NCBI GenBank assembly: GCA_963728145.1
Contig: CAVSJA010000002.1
Span: 868,001 to 932,000, forward strand
Direction of reading: 5' to 3'
DNA length: 64,000 bases
Source: CAVSJA01 sp963728145
GTDB taxonomy: Bacteria > Bacteroidota > Bacteroidia > Chitinophagales > Chitinophagaceae
In this document: in pieces, positions 49,884 to 57,396 of the stretch
Layout of the letters: every line of letters starts with the position of its first letter
Position numbering within the stretch: position 1 is the stretch's first letter
Notes under the pieces: generated by a model
What the model saw: the letters and a program-made list of their open reading frames with translations, nothing else
Told to the model about the DNA's origin: nothing
Database searches by the model: none
Position numbers and translations under genes: made by a program

Positions 49884-50738
49884 TCAATCCTTTTTCTCTG
49901 TCTTCTTATCCACCGTCATCACCGGAATATTTGAGCCGTAAGACAGCAACTTATTCGTGATTCGATTCCACCAACCTGGCATATGAAAATCCTTGAATGG
50001 ATTAGCCATGATAAGGTCGGCATTGATCCTTTTTGAAAATTCAAGGGTGCTTTGAGCGAGATTTTTTCCTTCCAGCATGAATGATTGAACAGGAATGGTT
50101 GAAATGCTTTGCACAACTTCCAATGCCTTATTAAGAATATTCTCACCTACACCATTATCCTTGCGAAGGCTTACCAGGTAGACCGTAGATTTGAATGAAC
50201 GAGCCAACATGGTTGCCAGTTTGATACTTCTGATTGGCACCTCATCCGTTAGTGGCAATACGATCTTCTTGAAATGGCTGACCAGTCCGCTTGAACGAAT
50301 TGCCAGTACGGGGACAGTAGTTCCTTGTGCAAGGCTGCTGATGGAAACAGAAGACAATATTCTATGAAGAAGATTGAATTTAGCCAATCCAACCACTACC
50401 AGGTCCATTTCATATTGATCGATATATTTTGCCAGTTCGTGTTTCCGGTTTCCTTCCAACACACTGATCTCAATACTTCCATTGCAAAGATGTTCGCGAT
50501 AGTTATCCCGCATTTCTTCAAGTTTGGTCCTTGCATTGAACATTTGAGCCGAATTATCATACATATACATCCCTTTACCACTGATTGGAACAAATGGAAG
50601 TATATCATCAGACACCACATGAACAAAATGGATATTGCAGTGGAAACTATTTGCCAGTTCAATCGCCTTAGCGATCGCCCATTTGTTGCGGCTGCTGAAA
50701 TCAATCGGCACCAGTATATTATAAAAGGTCTTAGGCAT
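49884..50738 (-). CDS. Universal stress protein (tandem UspA domains)
   Basis: This protein of 284 residues has two Usp domains. The first (about 1-150) opens YNILVPIDFSSRNKWAIAKAIELA and reaches VVVGLAKFN. The second (about 160-280) opens KKIVLPLTDEVPIRSIKLATMLA and ends with IPVMTV. The canonical ATP-binding GxxGxxxxxxG(S/T) motif is not clear in either half, so it may be of the non-ATP-binding type. It lies on the same strand as the upstream glycosyltransferase-phosphatase gene, about 40 bases after it. Confidence 0.88.
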   Translation of the reverse strand: MPKTFYNILVPIDFSSRNKWAIAKAIELANSFHCNIHFVHVVSDDILPFVPISGKGMYMYDNSAQMFNARTKLEEMRDNYREHLCNGSIEISVLEGNRKHELAKYIDQYEMDLVVVGLAKFNLLHRILSSVSISSLAQGTTVPVLAIRSSGLVSHFKKIVLPLTDEVPIRSIKLATMLARSFKSTVYLVSLRKDNGVGENILNKALEVVQSISTIPVQSFMLEGKNLAQSTLEFSKRINADLIMANPFKDFHMPGWWNRITNKLLSYGSNIPVMTVDKKTEKKD

Positions 50739-50776
50739 GGTTCTTCATTTTAGGTTTTAACAATTCGGATTAAAAT

Positions 50777-52153
50777 TCAAGCCATAGAGAGTAAAGATTT
50801 AAAACTTGGTTCATGAATACTTTTATCTGCGATAGTTTCCAGGAGTTCGTCCTTCGTGCAAAATGCTACGCCTTTGCCAGCTCTTCCAATGATACAACGA
50901 TCATCCACGCTATCGCCCACTGCGATACAATTTTTGAATTGGACGTTAAATTTCTCACAGGCATGCTGCAGTGCATTTGTTTTGCAGTAAGCATGCCCGC
51001 AAATACTTTCCGGCGAACCGAAAAATGTAGAGGGGAGATTAACTTCCCCGGTCACTTTACCATCAAAGAACTCCAAATGATTCGCATAAGTAAAATCCGC
51101 TCCAATATTCTGCTTCAAATAATTTGTGATCAGGGTATAGCTATTGCTAATGATTCCTATTATATAACCTTTTTGTTTCAGAACAGTTATTACTTCTTTG
51201 ATATCACTAATCAATTCGATCTGGCTCGCCACATTCAGCAATTCATCCATTGTCCTTCCCTTCAGCAATAATCCAATTCTCTTGGTTAAGATGATCGAAT
51301 CTTTTTCAGCAAAACGGAGGTCTTCCAGTTTCGCGGTAAAGCCAAAGGTCTTTGCACATTCATCAATAAATCTTCCTCGCCAAATCGTATCATCCATATC
51401 AAAGGCCACCATCTTATGAAAACCCGAAAGCTTTTCTCTCAGCGTCTTGTTCATCTCCCTGTTTATTGTTTCTAATGAATGAATATCTTCTTCAGAAACA
51501 GCATGTGGCTCCTCTCGTTGTGCTTTCGATATTATTGCACGGGAAACTTCCTTGCTCATTTTTCCAAGGGCTTCCCACGGTTTGCTCTTATTCTCAATAT
51601 AACCAATATTTACCTCTTTTACCTTCGCTTTCATCAAATACATGTCAATCAAGATTCCTATATCTACTCCATAGTCATTAAAAAAATCGATCTTCTTAAA
51701 ATAACTTTTTCTTCCCGCAATCATTCCACTCAATGGTTGAGAAAAATGAGCTAAGCCCGGGAAAAAAATATTCAGCAAGGGTTTTGCCACCAGTTCAGTT
51801 ACCCGACCCGCATTCCTTGCAAATGTGCCTTTTACAAAATCGGCTTCGTTATCGATCAATGGCTGCGTAAGTTTTGAAATAGTTTCCGCAGGGTATGGAT
51901 CAATATCTCCATCGAGAAAAACCAGAATATCATTGGTCGCTTGCGCAATTCCATCTTTCATTGATATGCCTTTCCCACGGACTTCGCTCGTAATAACTTT
52001 CGCGCCAGCTTCCTTTGCCAATTGAACCGTATCGTCTTCTGATTTATCGTCTACAACAATTACTTCCTTCACCAGGGGGTGTTGCAAGCAGAACCTGACT
52101 ACTGAGCCGATAGTATTTTGCTCATTCAAAACCGGTATTATCACAGTTAGCAT
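50777..52153 (-). CDS. Glycosyltransferase-HAD phosphatase fusion, predicted bifunctional hexosyl-3-phosphoglycerate synthase/phosphatase
   Basis: The start at 52153 (MLTVIIPVLNE) gives 458 residues. Residues 1-235 are a GT-A glycosyltransferase: VIIPVLNEQNTIG, VVDDKSEDD, a metal-binding DGD (81-83), then GRVTELVAKPLL (116-127) and QPLSGMIAGRK (139-149). These last blocks resemble glucosyl-3-phosphoglycerate synthases (GpgS, GT81). Residues 245-458 are a SerB-like HAD phosphatase: FDMDDT (Asp252, Asp254), the serine motif IISNS (334-338), and GDSVDD (413-418). Together they could make glucosyl- or mannosyl-3-phosphoglycerate and remove its phosphate, yielding a compatible solute. Fused enzymes of this logic are known (MgsD of Dehalococcoides). 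The sugar donor and acceptor are inferred. Confidence 0.8.
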   Translation of the reverse strand: MLTVIIPVLNEQNTIGSVVRFCLQHPLVKEVIVVDDKSEDDTVQLAKEAGAKVITSEVRGKGISMKDGIAQATNDILVFLDGDIDPYPAETISKLTQPLIDNEADFVKGTFARNAGRVTELVAKPLLNIFFPGLAHFSQPLSGMIAGRKSYFKKIDFFNDYGVDIGILIDMYLMKAKVKEVNIGYIENKSKPWEALGKMSKEVSRAIISKAQREEPHAVSEEDIHSLETINREMNKTLREKLSGFHKMVAFDMDDTIWRGRFIDECAKTFGFTAKLEDLRFAEKDSIILTKRIGLLLKGRTMDELLNVASQIELISDIKEVITVLKQKGYIIGIISNSYTLITNYLKQNIGADFTYANHLEFFDGKVTGEVNLPSTFFGSPESICGHAYCKTNALQHACEKFNVQFKNCIAVGDSVDDRCIIGRAGKGVAFCTKDELLETIADKSIHEPSFKSLLSMA

Positions 52154-52491
52154 AAACGTTGATTCCTGATGATTTAGTAACAATAAATTAATCCTCTGGT
52201 TTCCAACGCATCTGAGTTACCGACCCGGAGGAATTTTAATAAGACAAAAGGTATGCCCTTTCTGCTAGACTGACATTATGAACATGTTTCTTCGGGGAAT
52301 ATTTTTCCACATGGGGAAGGTTTGCGGCGGAAATTCCTCAGATTTTGTAAGAAAGAGCAGTTTCCGAACTTTTGAAGTAATCAATCAATAATCAATAAAT
52401 AATAATCAATAATTCTTCTGGAATACCGTTGCCTATGATAAGCTCTCGCTTCACATCGAGCAATTATTAATTATTGCTTATTAATTATTGA
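52154..52491 (-). other. Intergenic region with AT-rich inverted repeats
   Basis: This 338-base gap holds no gene. Its right part (about 52379-52500) carries imperfect inverted copies of the AATAATCAATAAT element also seen at 49761-49833 and probably ends the amidohydrolase transcript. The left part should hold the promoter of the fusion gene. Minus-strand TACCTTTTG near 52250 resembles a -7 box but has one base too many and no good -33 partner. Confidence 0.45.
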
Positions 52492-54159
52492 TTATTGGGT
52501 CAAGTTTAATTTTTTGTACACCTCTTTCCCATTCACGATAGTGCGTAATACCTGAACATCTTTTATTTTTTCAGGAGCTATGCTGAATAAGTCATTATCC
52601 AGAACTACGAAATCTGCAAGCATTCCATTCTTAAGCATTCCCAATTTATTTTCCTGGTATCCTGCATATGCATTATTGATCGTATAAGACCGCAACGCCT
52701 GTTCAATAGCTATTTTTTGTTCCGGAAACCATCCATCTGGATTTTTATCATCGAGTGTTCTGCGTGCCACTGCGGCATAGATTCCTTCTATCGGGTTCAG
52801 CGGCGCCACTGACCAATCTGAACCAAAAGTCAAAACTGCACCCGCATCAATTAAACTCTTGAATGCATAAGTACGGAGCAGTCGATCAGTATCCAGGCGT
52901 TTATATGCCCATCTTCCATCATCAATTGCGTGGTAAGGTTGCATTGATGCGATCACCTTTAACGAAGAGAAACGTACAATTGCATTGGAAGAAAGATGTT
53001 GCGCATGTTCGATCCTAAACCGATGATCTTTGCTCGCATTTTGTTTTTCTGCTTCGTCATAAACTCTGAGTATAAAATCATTTGCGCGATCACCGATTGC
53101 GTGAACTGCAACATGCAGGTTTGCTTTATCCGCTGAAATTACCCATTCACGTAAATAATTTGTATCGGTTACGGGAAATCCTGAAGTAGAAGGGGCATCA
53201 AGAAATGGTTGATAAAACCATGCAGTAGTTGATCCCAGCGATCCGTCCACGAATCCTTTTAATCCTCCCCAACGCAAAAGGTCATCTCCCTTTCCGTTCT
53301 TGTTGCAAAATGAATCGAGTTTCTTCCAGCTGCCAAGCGGTACAAACGAATATATGCGAAGTTCAAGTTTGTTATTTTCACGTGCCTTGCGATAAGTTTC
53401 GAGGTCTGCCCAACCTCCATAACTACCCATATCGTGCACCTGAGTTACTCCATTTCGGAATGCATGTTGAACGGCCCTTTCGAGAAATATTGTTCGCTCT
53501 TCAATTGAAGGATCTGGGATTTTTGCAAAAACAAAATTCATTGCCTCGTCTTTCAGCACTCCCGCAGGTTCACCTGAAGATTTTTTTACAATCTCGCCTC
53601 CACTTGGAGTAGGAGTCGATTTATTGACTCCTCCAAATTGTAATGCTTTCAGGTTCGCAAGGGCCATATGGCCATCGTACCTGCTCACGAGTACCGGATG
53701 TTCTCCTGTTACTGAGTCTATCCAATCATGAGTAGGTAATTCACCTCCCCAGGCTTCATGATCCCAATCGCCACCGAGGATCCAGGAGTTTCCAGGATTC
53801 CTCTCGCAATATTCTTTCATAATTCGGATAAAATCGGCTTTGGACTTTGCAGGTCGCAAATCGACACTTGCCAAATTATGTCCACCGGAAAGGAAATGCG
53901 TATGGTTATCAATAAAACCCGGAACAATAAATTTTCCGTCGAGGTTTATGATGGTGGTTGAATCGCCTCTGAAATTCTCATAATCATTCCCAACATAAAT
54001 AATTCGGTTACCCTTAACTGCAATAGATTCTGCATTCAGTTGAGTGGAATCTCCCGTCCAGATTTTTGCATTAACATAGATTAGGTCAGCTTTTTCTTTA
54101 GAAGTATTGCAGGCAATGATGCTGCAAAGGACGATGATCCCGTAAAGATTTTTAAACAT
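52492..54159 (-). CDS. YtcJ-type amidohydrolase lipoprotein
   Basis: This protein of 555 residues has a lipoprotein signal (VLCSIIAC, Cys17). The amidohydrolase_3/YtcJ pattern is complete: the metal-binding HxH in PGFIDNHTHFLSGG (about 79-92), the extended YtcJ insert with WILGGDWDHEAWGG, then HAIGDRAND (about 338-346), RIEHAQHL (about 362-369) and the final Asp in GSDWSVAPLNP (about 433-443). Such enzymes cleave C-N bonds of amides or cyclic amides; the substrate is unknown. It probably acts in the periplasm or at the outer membrane. It follows the aldo/keto reductase gene by 15 bases and may share its transcript. Confidence 0.92.
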   Translation of the reverse strand: MFKNLYGIIVLCSIIACNTSKEKADLIYVNAKIWTGDSTQLNAESIAVKGNRIIYVGNDYENFRGDSTTIINLDGKFIVPGFIDNHTHFLSGGHNLASVDLRPAKSKADFIRIMKEYCERNPGNSWILGGDWDHEAWGGELPTHDWIDSVTGEHPVLVSRYDGHMALANLKALQFGGVNKSTPTPSGGEIVKKSSGEPAGVLKDEAMNFVFAKIPDPSIEERTIFLERAVQHAFRNGVTQVHDMGSYGGWADLETYRKARENNKLELRIYSFVPLGSWKKLDSFCNKNGKGDDLLRWGGLKGFVDGSLGSTTAWFYQPFLDAPSTSGFPVTDTNYLREWVISADKANLHVAVHAIGDRANDFILRVYDEAEKQNASKDHRFRIEHAQHLSSNAIVRFSSLKVIASMQPYHAIDDGRWAYKRLDTDRLLRTYAFKSLIDAGAVLTFGSDWSVAPLNPIEGIYAAVARRTLDDKNPDGWFPEQKIAIEQALRSYTINNAYAGYQENKLGMLKNGMLADFVVLDNDLFSIAPEKIKDVQVLRTIVNGKEVYKKLNLTQ

Positions 54160-54174
54160 TCGGATGATTATTGA

Positions 54175-55062
54175 TTATGGAATTTCTTTTCCGATCGAAG
54201 CGCGCCAAAGCATGAACCATTCTTCGCGCGTGATGATGATATTGGTAGCTTCCAGGGCAGCCTGAACTCTTTCGATTCTTGAAGTGCCCAGCACCGGAAT
54301 GACCTCTGAAGGATGTTGAAGCAACCAACTCAATAAAATTTGATCCGGACCCGCATTGTATTTTTCTGACAGAAATCCGGCTACGGCCACAATCCTTTTA
54401 TTTCTTTCATCTTCCAGTTCGGCAAAGATATTTCCGCCACCCAAAGGACTCCATGCCATTGGTATCATATTCTTGTTTATGCATTGGTCCAGGGTTCCGT
54501 CAAGAAAAGGTTTGAGCTGTAAAACACTCAATTCAATCTGGTTGGTCATTATGGGAAAGCGGGATAAAATTAATTCGGCTTGCGAAGGCGTGAAATTGGA
54601 AACACCAAAGTGATTAACCTTTCCCTGATGTTTTAATTGGGTGAATGCCTCTGCGATCTCATCCGGGTCCATCAATGGGTCAGGACGATGAATAAGCAAT
54701 ATATCCAGATAATCAGTACGAAGATTAACCAGTGAATTTTCTACCGAACGAAGAATATGTTCTCTCGAGGTGTCGTAGTATTTGATTTTGTGATGTGGTC
54801 TGGTTGGAGTGACCATGCATATTCCGCATTTCGAGATCAATTGCATTTGATCCCTGAGTTGCGGCTTTAAGGCTATTGCTTTTCCAAAATCTGCTTCCGT
54901 AGTGTAATGGCCATAGATATCTGCATGATCGAATGTGGTTACACCTAATGAAATACATTCTTCAATGATCTTTAAGAATTGATCTGTTGAAAATTTACGT
55001 CCCCATACTCCCCATTTCATCGTGCCCGCAATGACTTTTGAAAGCTGCAAGTGCTGGCTCAA
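54175..55062 (-). CDS. Aldo/keto reductase, YdhF-like
   Basis: This cytoplasmic NADPH-dependent reductase has 295 residues. The catalytic tetrad is visible: Asp45 and Tyr50 in FDHADIYG, Lys in LISKCG (about residue 77), and His in LLIHRPDPLMDP (about residue 125). The nucleotide-binding C-terminal block reads VIPVLGTSRIERVQAALEA. The overall pattern matches the YdhF subgroup. Substrates of this subgroup are poorly defined. It is the first gene of a likely two-gene unit with the amidohydrolase. Confidence 0.93.
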   Translation of the reverse strand: MSQHLQLSKVIAGTMKWGVWGRKFSTDQFLKIIEECISLGVTTFDHADIYGHYTTEADFGKAIALKPQLRDQMQLISKCGICMVTPTRPHHKIKYYDTSREHILRSVENSLVNLRTDYLDILLIHRPDPLMDPDEIAEAFTQLKHQGKVNHFGVSNFTPSQAELILSRFPIMTNQIELSVLQLKPFLDGTLDQCINKNMIPMAWSPLGGGNIFAELEDERNKRIVAVAGFLSEKYNAGPDQILLSWLLQHPSEVIPVLGTSRIERVQAALEATNIIITREEWFMLWRASIGKEIP

Positions 55063-55100
55063 TCGCGTTAGTTTGGTGTAAATTATAATTTATGAAACAA

Positions 55101-55136
55101 AAAATCCTTCCCGATCAAATCGTCGGGAAGGATTTT
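55101..55136 (-). terminator. Terminator of the RRM gene
   Basis: A perfect 14-bp stem (55101-55114 with 55123-55136) has an 8-base loop. On the minus strand it is followed by a T-rich run (TTTTTTG). It ends the RNA-binding protein transcript and insulates it from the aldo/keto reductase gene. Confidence 0.88.
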
Positions 55137-55159
55137 CAAATATCGTAGATGATGCAGGT

Positions 55160-55549
55160 TTAATAGTCTCTGTTATAACCGCCCCTGTCGCCACCACGAT
55201 CACGGTTGTAACCGCCGCCGCCGCCGCCACCGCCTTTGCGATAGCCGCCGCCACCACCACCGCCACCGAAGCTTCTCTTTTTGAATCCACCGCCACCACC
55301 ACCTTGTGGTTTTGGTTGTGCTTCGTTAACGATGATCTTTCTTCCCATTACTTCGTGATCATACAGACTGCTCAATGCATTTTGAGCTTCTGTATCTTCA
55401 GGCATTTCAACGAAACCGAAGCCTTTGCTGCGTCCGCTTACTTTATCCTTTACGATTTTGGCGGAGGTAACTGAGCCGTATTGCTCAAAAAGCGTTCTCA
55501 GGTCCTCGTCGGTCATTTGCCAGGACAGGTTCCCAACGTAAATGTTCAT
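55160..55549 (-). CDS. Glycine-rich RRM RNA-binding protein
   Basis: This protein of 129 residues has one RNA recognition motif (about 1-80) with RNP2 IYVGNL (3-8) and RNP1 KGFGFVEM (about 43-50), followed by a glycine/arginine/tyrosine-rich tail (about 85-129) with RG and RGGYNRD units. The design matches cold-induced glycine-rich RNA-binding proteins of cyanobacteria and Bacteroidota. The low-complexity tail may promote condensation or RNA annealing; that is inference. A long upstream region without genes (55550-55800) suggests regulation at the leader level. Confidence 0.95.
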   Translation of the reverse strand: MNIYVGNLSWQMTDEDLRTLFEQYGSVTSAKIVKDKVSGRSKGFGFVEMPEDTEAQNALSSLYDHEVMGRKIIVNEAQPKPQGGGGGGFKKRSFGGGGGGGGYRKGGGGGGGGYNRDRGGDRGGYNRDY

Positions 55550-55665
55550 TGTAAAAAATTTTTAGTTCAAGAAAAGTTTAATGACAATAGTTACTACAAT
55601 GAACAGAGGAACCAGTGAAACGGTAAGACACTCCAGAACACGAGAACTAAGTACATTAATCAATG

Positions 55666-55698
55666 TGAAGATATAAAATATTCCTGCTAAAAAACAAA
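55666..55698 (-). promoter_or_regulatory. Candidate promoter of the RRM gene
   Basis: On the minus strand TTTG (55695-55698), 21 bases, then TATCTTCA (55666-55673), a 6/8 match including a TATCTT core. It would give a leader of about 110 bases. Next to it, 55722-55739 carries ATTCCCGCCTAGGGGAAT, an imperfect palindrome akin to that at 32808-32825. Confidence 0.4.
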
Positions 55699-55800
55699 AA
55701 AGCTTCTTTAGGGCATTTCCGATTCCCGCCTAGGGGAATGACTTCCCGTCTTGTTAGGAATAACGCAGAAACGATCGCGGAAATTTCACAGAAAAATAAT

Positions 55801-55825
55801 AAAAAAGCCTCCTTTTTGGGGAGGC
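55801..55825 (-). terminator. Terminator of the rpsF-rpsR-rplI operon
   Basis: Minus-strand stem GCCTCC / GGAGGC (55820-55825 with 55807-55812) is followed by six T (55801-55806). It lies 24 bases after the rplI stop. Confidence 0.9.
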
Positions 55826-55848
55826 CTCAAATTATTTGATCTGCTTGG

Positions 55849-56298
55849 TTATTCTGCCACCACTTCAAAGTCCACTTCCACAGACTGGCCGTTTCCAAAA
55901 TCGATGGCCGCCTTGTAATTTCCCAGTTCTTTCACTTCATCCACAATATTGATCTTTTTCCTGTCGATCTCGTATCCTTTCTGCTCCCGAATAGCACGGC
56001 TTAACTGGAGGGAAGTAATGCTTCCGAAGATCTTGCCGCTGGTACCGGTTTTGGCGCTAACCCTAACCGCACCATCCTTTAGCTTGGTGACAACCTCTGT
56101 AATAGCAGTGAGCATTCGGTCTTCTTTCTTTTTGACCTGCTTCATTCTTTCCGCCAACTGTTTCATGTTGGAAGGATTTGCTTCCACTGCCAAACCACGT
56201 GGAATCAGAAAATTCCTGGCATATCCATTCCGCACTTTTACCACCTCGTTGGCTGCACCCAGGTTATCTGCATCTTGAATCAATATAACTTCCATCAT
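55849..56298 (-). CDS. rplI: 50S ribosomal protein bL9
   Basis: This protein of 149 residues (or 148 from the second ATG) opens EVILIQDADNLGAANEVVKV, with the invariant NGYARNFLIPRGLAVEA motif (about 24-40). A long connecting helix (about 41-75) and the C-terminal domain (KTGTSGKIFGSIT, about 90-102) follow. bL9 spans ribosomes and helps maintain the reading frame. It is the last gene of the rpsF-rpsR-rplI operon, the standard order. No strong Shine-Dalgarno precedes it. Confidence 0.98.
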   Translation of the reverse strand: MMEVILIQDADNLGAANEVVKVRNGYARNFLIPRGLAVEANPSNMKQLAERMKQVKKKEDRMLTAITEVVTKLKDGAVRVSAKTGTSGKIFGSITSLQLSRAIREQKGYEIDRKKINIVDEVKELGNYKAAIDFGNGQSVEVDFEVVAE

Positions 56299-56382
56299 TA
56301 ATTGTTTTGTTCTCCGCCCAATCTTTCCCGCAAATTGCGGGACGACTGTCTCCCAAAATTCGTTTTGAGATTAGGGTGAGAT

Positions 56383-56649
56383 TTACTTCAATAAATCCGT
56401 AACATAAGGCAGCAATGCCATCTGGCGGGCTTTTTTGATAGCCTGCGAAACCTTACGCTGGTATTTCAGTGAATTACCGGTAATGCGGCGGGGAAGCATC
56501 TTACCTTGTTCGTTAAGGAATTTTTTCAGGAACTCAGCATCCTTGTAGTCAATATACTTGATGCCCATTTTTTTGAAACGGCAGTATTTCTTGCGGGGCT
56601 TATCCGTTTTGATCGCCGTCAGATACTTGATCTCATTTGCTTTTGCCAT
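56383..56649 (-). CDS. rpsR: 30S ribosomal protein bS18
   Basis: This protein of 88 residues is bS18 by the blocks KKYCRFKKMGIKYIDYKDAEFL, read as KKYCRFKKMGIKYIDYKD then AEFL, and LPRRITGNSLKYQRKVSQAIKKAR in two parts, LPRRITGNSLKYQRK and VSQAIKKARQMALLPY. It binds next to bS6 on the platform near the 3' end of 16S rRNA. A perfect GGAGG (56658-56662, minus) lies eight bases before the ATG, inside the last codons of rpsF, a rare feature in this phylum. Confidence 0.98.
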   Translation of the reverse strand: MAKANEIKYLTAIKTDKPRKKYCRFKKMGIKYIDYKDAEFLKKFLNEQGKMLPRRITGNSLKYQRKVSQAIKKARQMALLPYVTDLLK

Positions 56650-56652
56650 TCG

Positions 56653-57010
56653 TTACGCCTCCACGAGTTTTTCTGTTCCTGTTGATACACCACTTCTCCT
56701 TTTTGCATTGTACTCGACGGCGTATTTATCGAGCGCAGTGAATAAGTGACGAAGTACATTCTCGTCACGAAGCAACTGTATTTTCAGTTGCTCATTGAGG
56801 TTGGATGGCGCCTTATATTCCATTACCCAGTAAAGACCTGTGGTCTTCTTGGCAATGGGGTACGCCAGTGATTTTAGTCCCCAGGGATTTTCGTGCAATA
56901 CGCTTCCTCCATGTTCTTTAATGAAGGCCGTATATTTTTTCTGAGCAAGCTTTATAGTCATCCTCAGAAAGCACAGGGGTAAAAATCACCATCAATTCGT
57001 AATTGTTCAT
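56653..57010 (-). CDS. rpsF: 30S ribosomal protein bS6, frameshifted near the N-terminus
   Basis: From the ATG at 57010 the frame reads MNNYELMVIFTPVLSEDDYKA, a normal bS6 start, then leaves the frame at GCTTGCTCAG (plus 56941-56950). The next frame continues AQKKYTAFIKEHGGSVLHEN to the stop at 56653. Removing one T of the TT (AA at 56947-56948) gives EDDYKAAQKKYTAF and a normal protein of about 118 residues. The rest includes the bS6 core LKSLAYPIAKKTTGLYWVMEY and LLRDENVLRHLF. As bS6 is nearly universal and heads an operon with rpsR and rplI, a sequence error is much more likely than loss. Confidence 0.95.
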
Positions 57011-57047
57011 TCAGATCCCTGTTTTTAGGTTAAAAATAAATGGGCGG

Positions 57048-57078
57048 CAAAGATAGGGGGTTTCCTCCAAAAGGCAAG
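57048..57078 (-). promoter_or_regulatory. Promoter of the rpsF-rpsR-rplI operon
   Basis: On the minus strand CTTG (57075-57078), 19 bases, then TATCTTTG (57048-57055), a perfect -7 match. The transcript would start near 57041, giving a leader of about 31 bases to the rpsF ATG. Confidence 0.72.
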
Positions 57079-57396
57079 GAATCACAGGTCTATATTTTAA
57101 TTAGGCCCGGATAGGTGTAAGAGCTGCTTCTCAAGGATTTAGAAGTCACTCATTTCGACGGGCCTTTATAATTTAATTAGCATGTGTAGAAATGAAAAAA
57201 AGATGCGACTGCCATTTAGTGCCGATTACAGGCGCAAACCACGAAATTTTTAATGTCATCTCCGCCGTATTTTTTGAATTTCATTTTATGGCCATTTTTA
57301 AACTGACAATTTTACCTTTTGAAACCTATGGCATTTTGTTTGAATTTTGCCGCTCTGTGCAGATTTCGTTTTTTGTACTAATAATAATTTGAAACA
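57079..57396. other. htpG upstream region with a possible structured element
   Basis: This stretch of about 320 bases holds no convincing gene. GGCCCG near 57104-57109 can pair with CGGGCC near 57157-57162, within mirrored AATTA/TAATT flanks, and GCTTCT/AGAAGT lies inside. The second is a smaller hairpin. It could be a terminator, an untranslated leader or a small RNA. Close to htpG the sequence TTTTACCTTTTG resembles a -7 box but lacks a well-placed -33 partner. No CIRCE-type repeat is seen. Confidence 0.3.
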
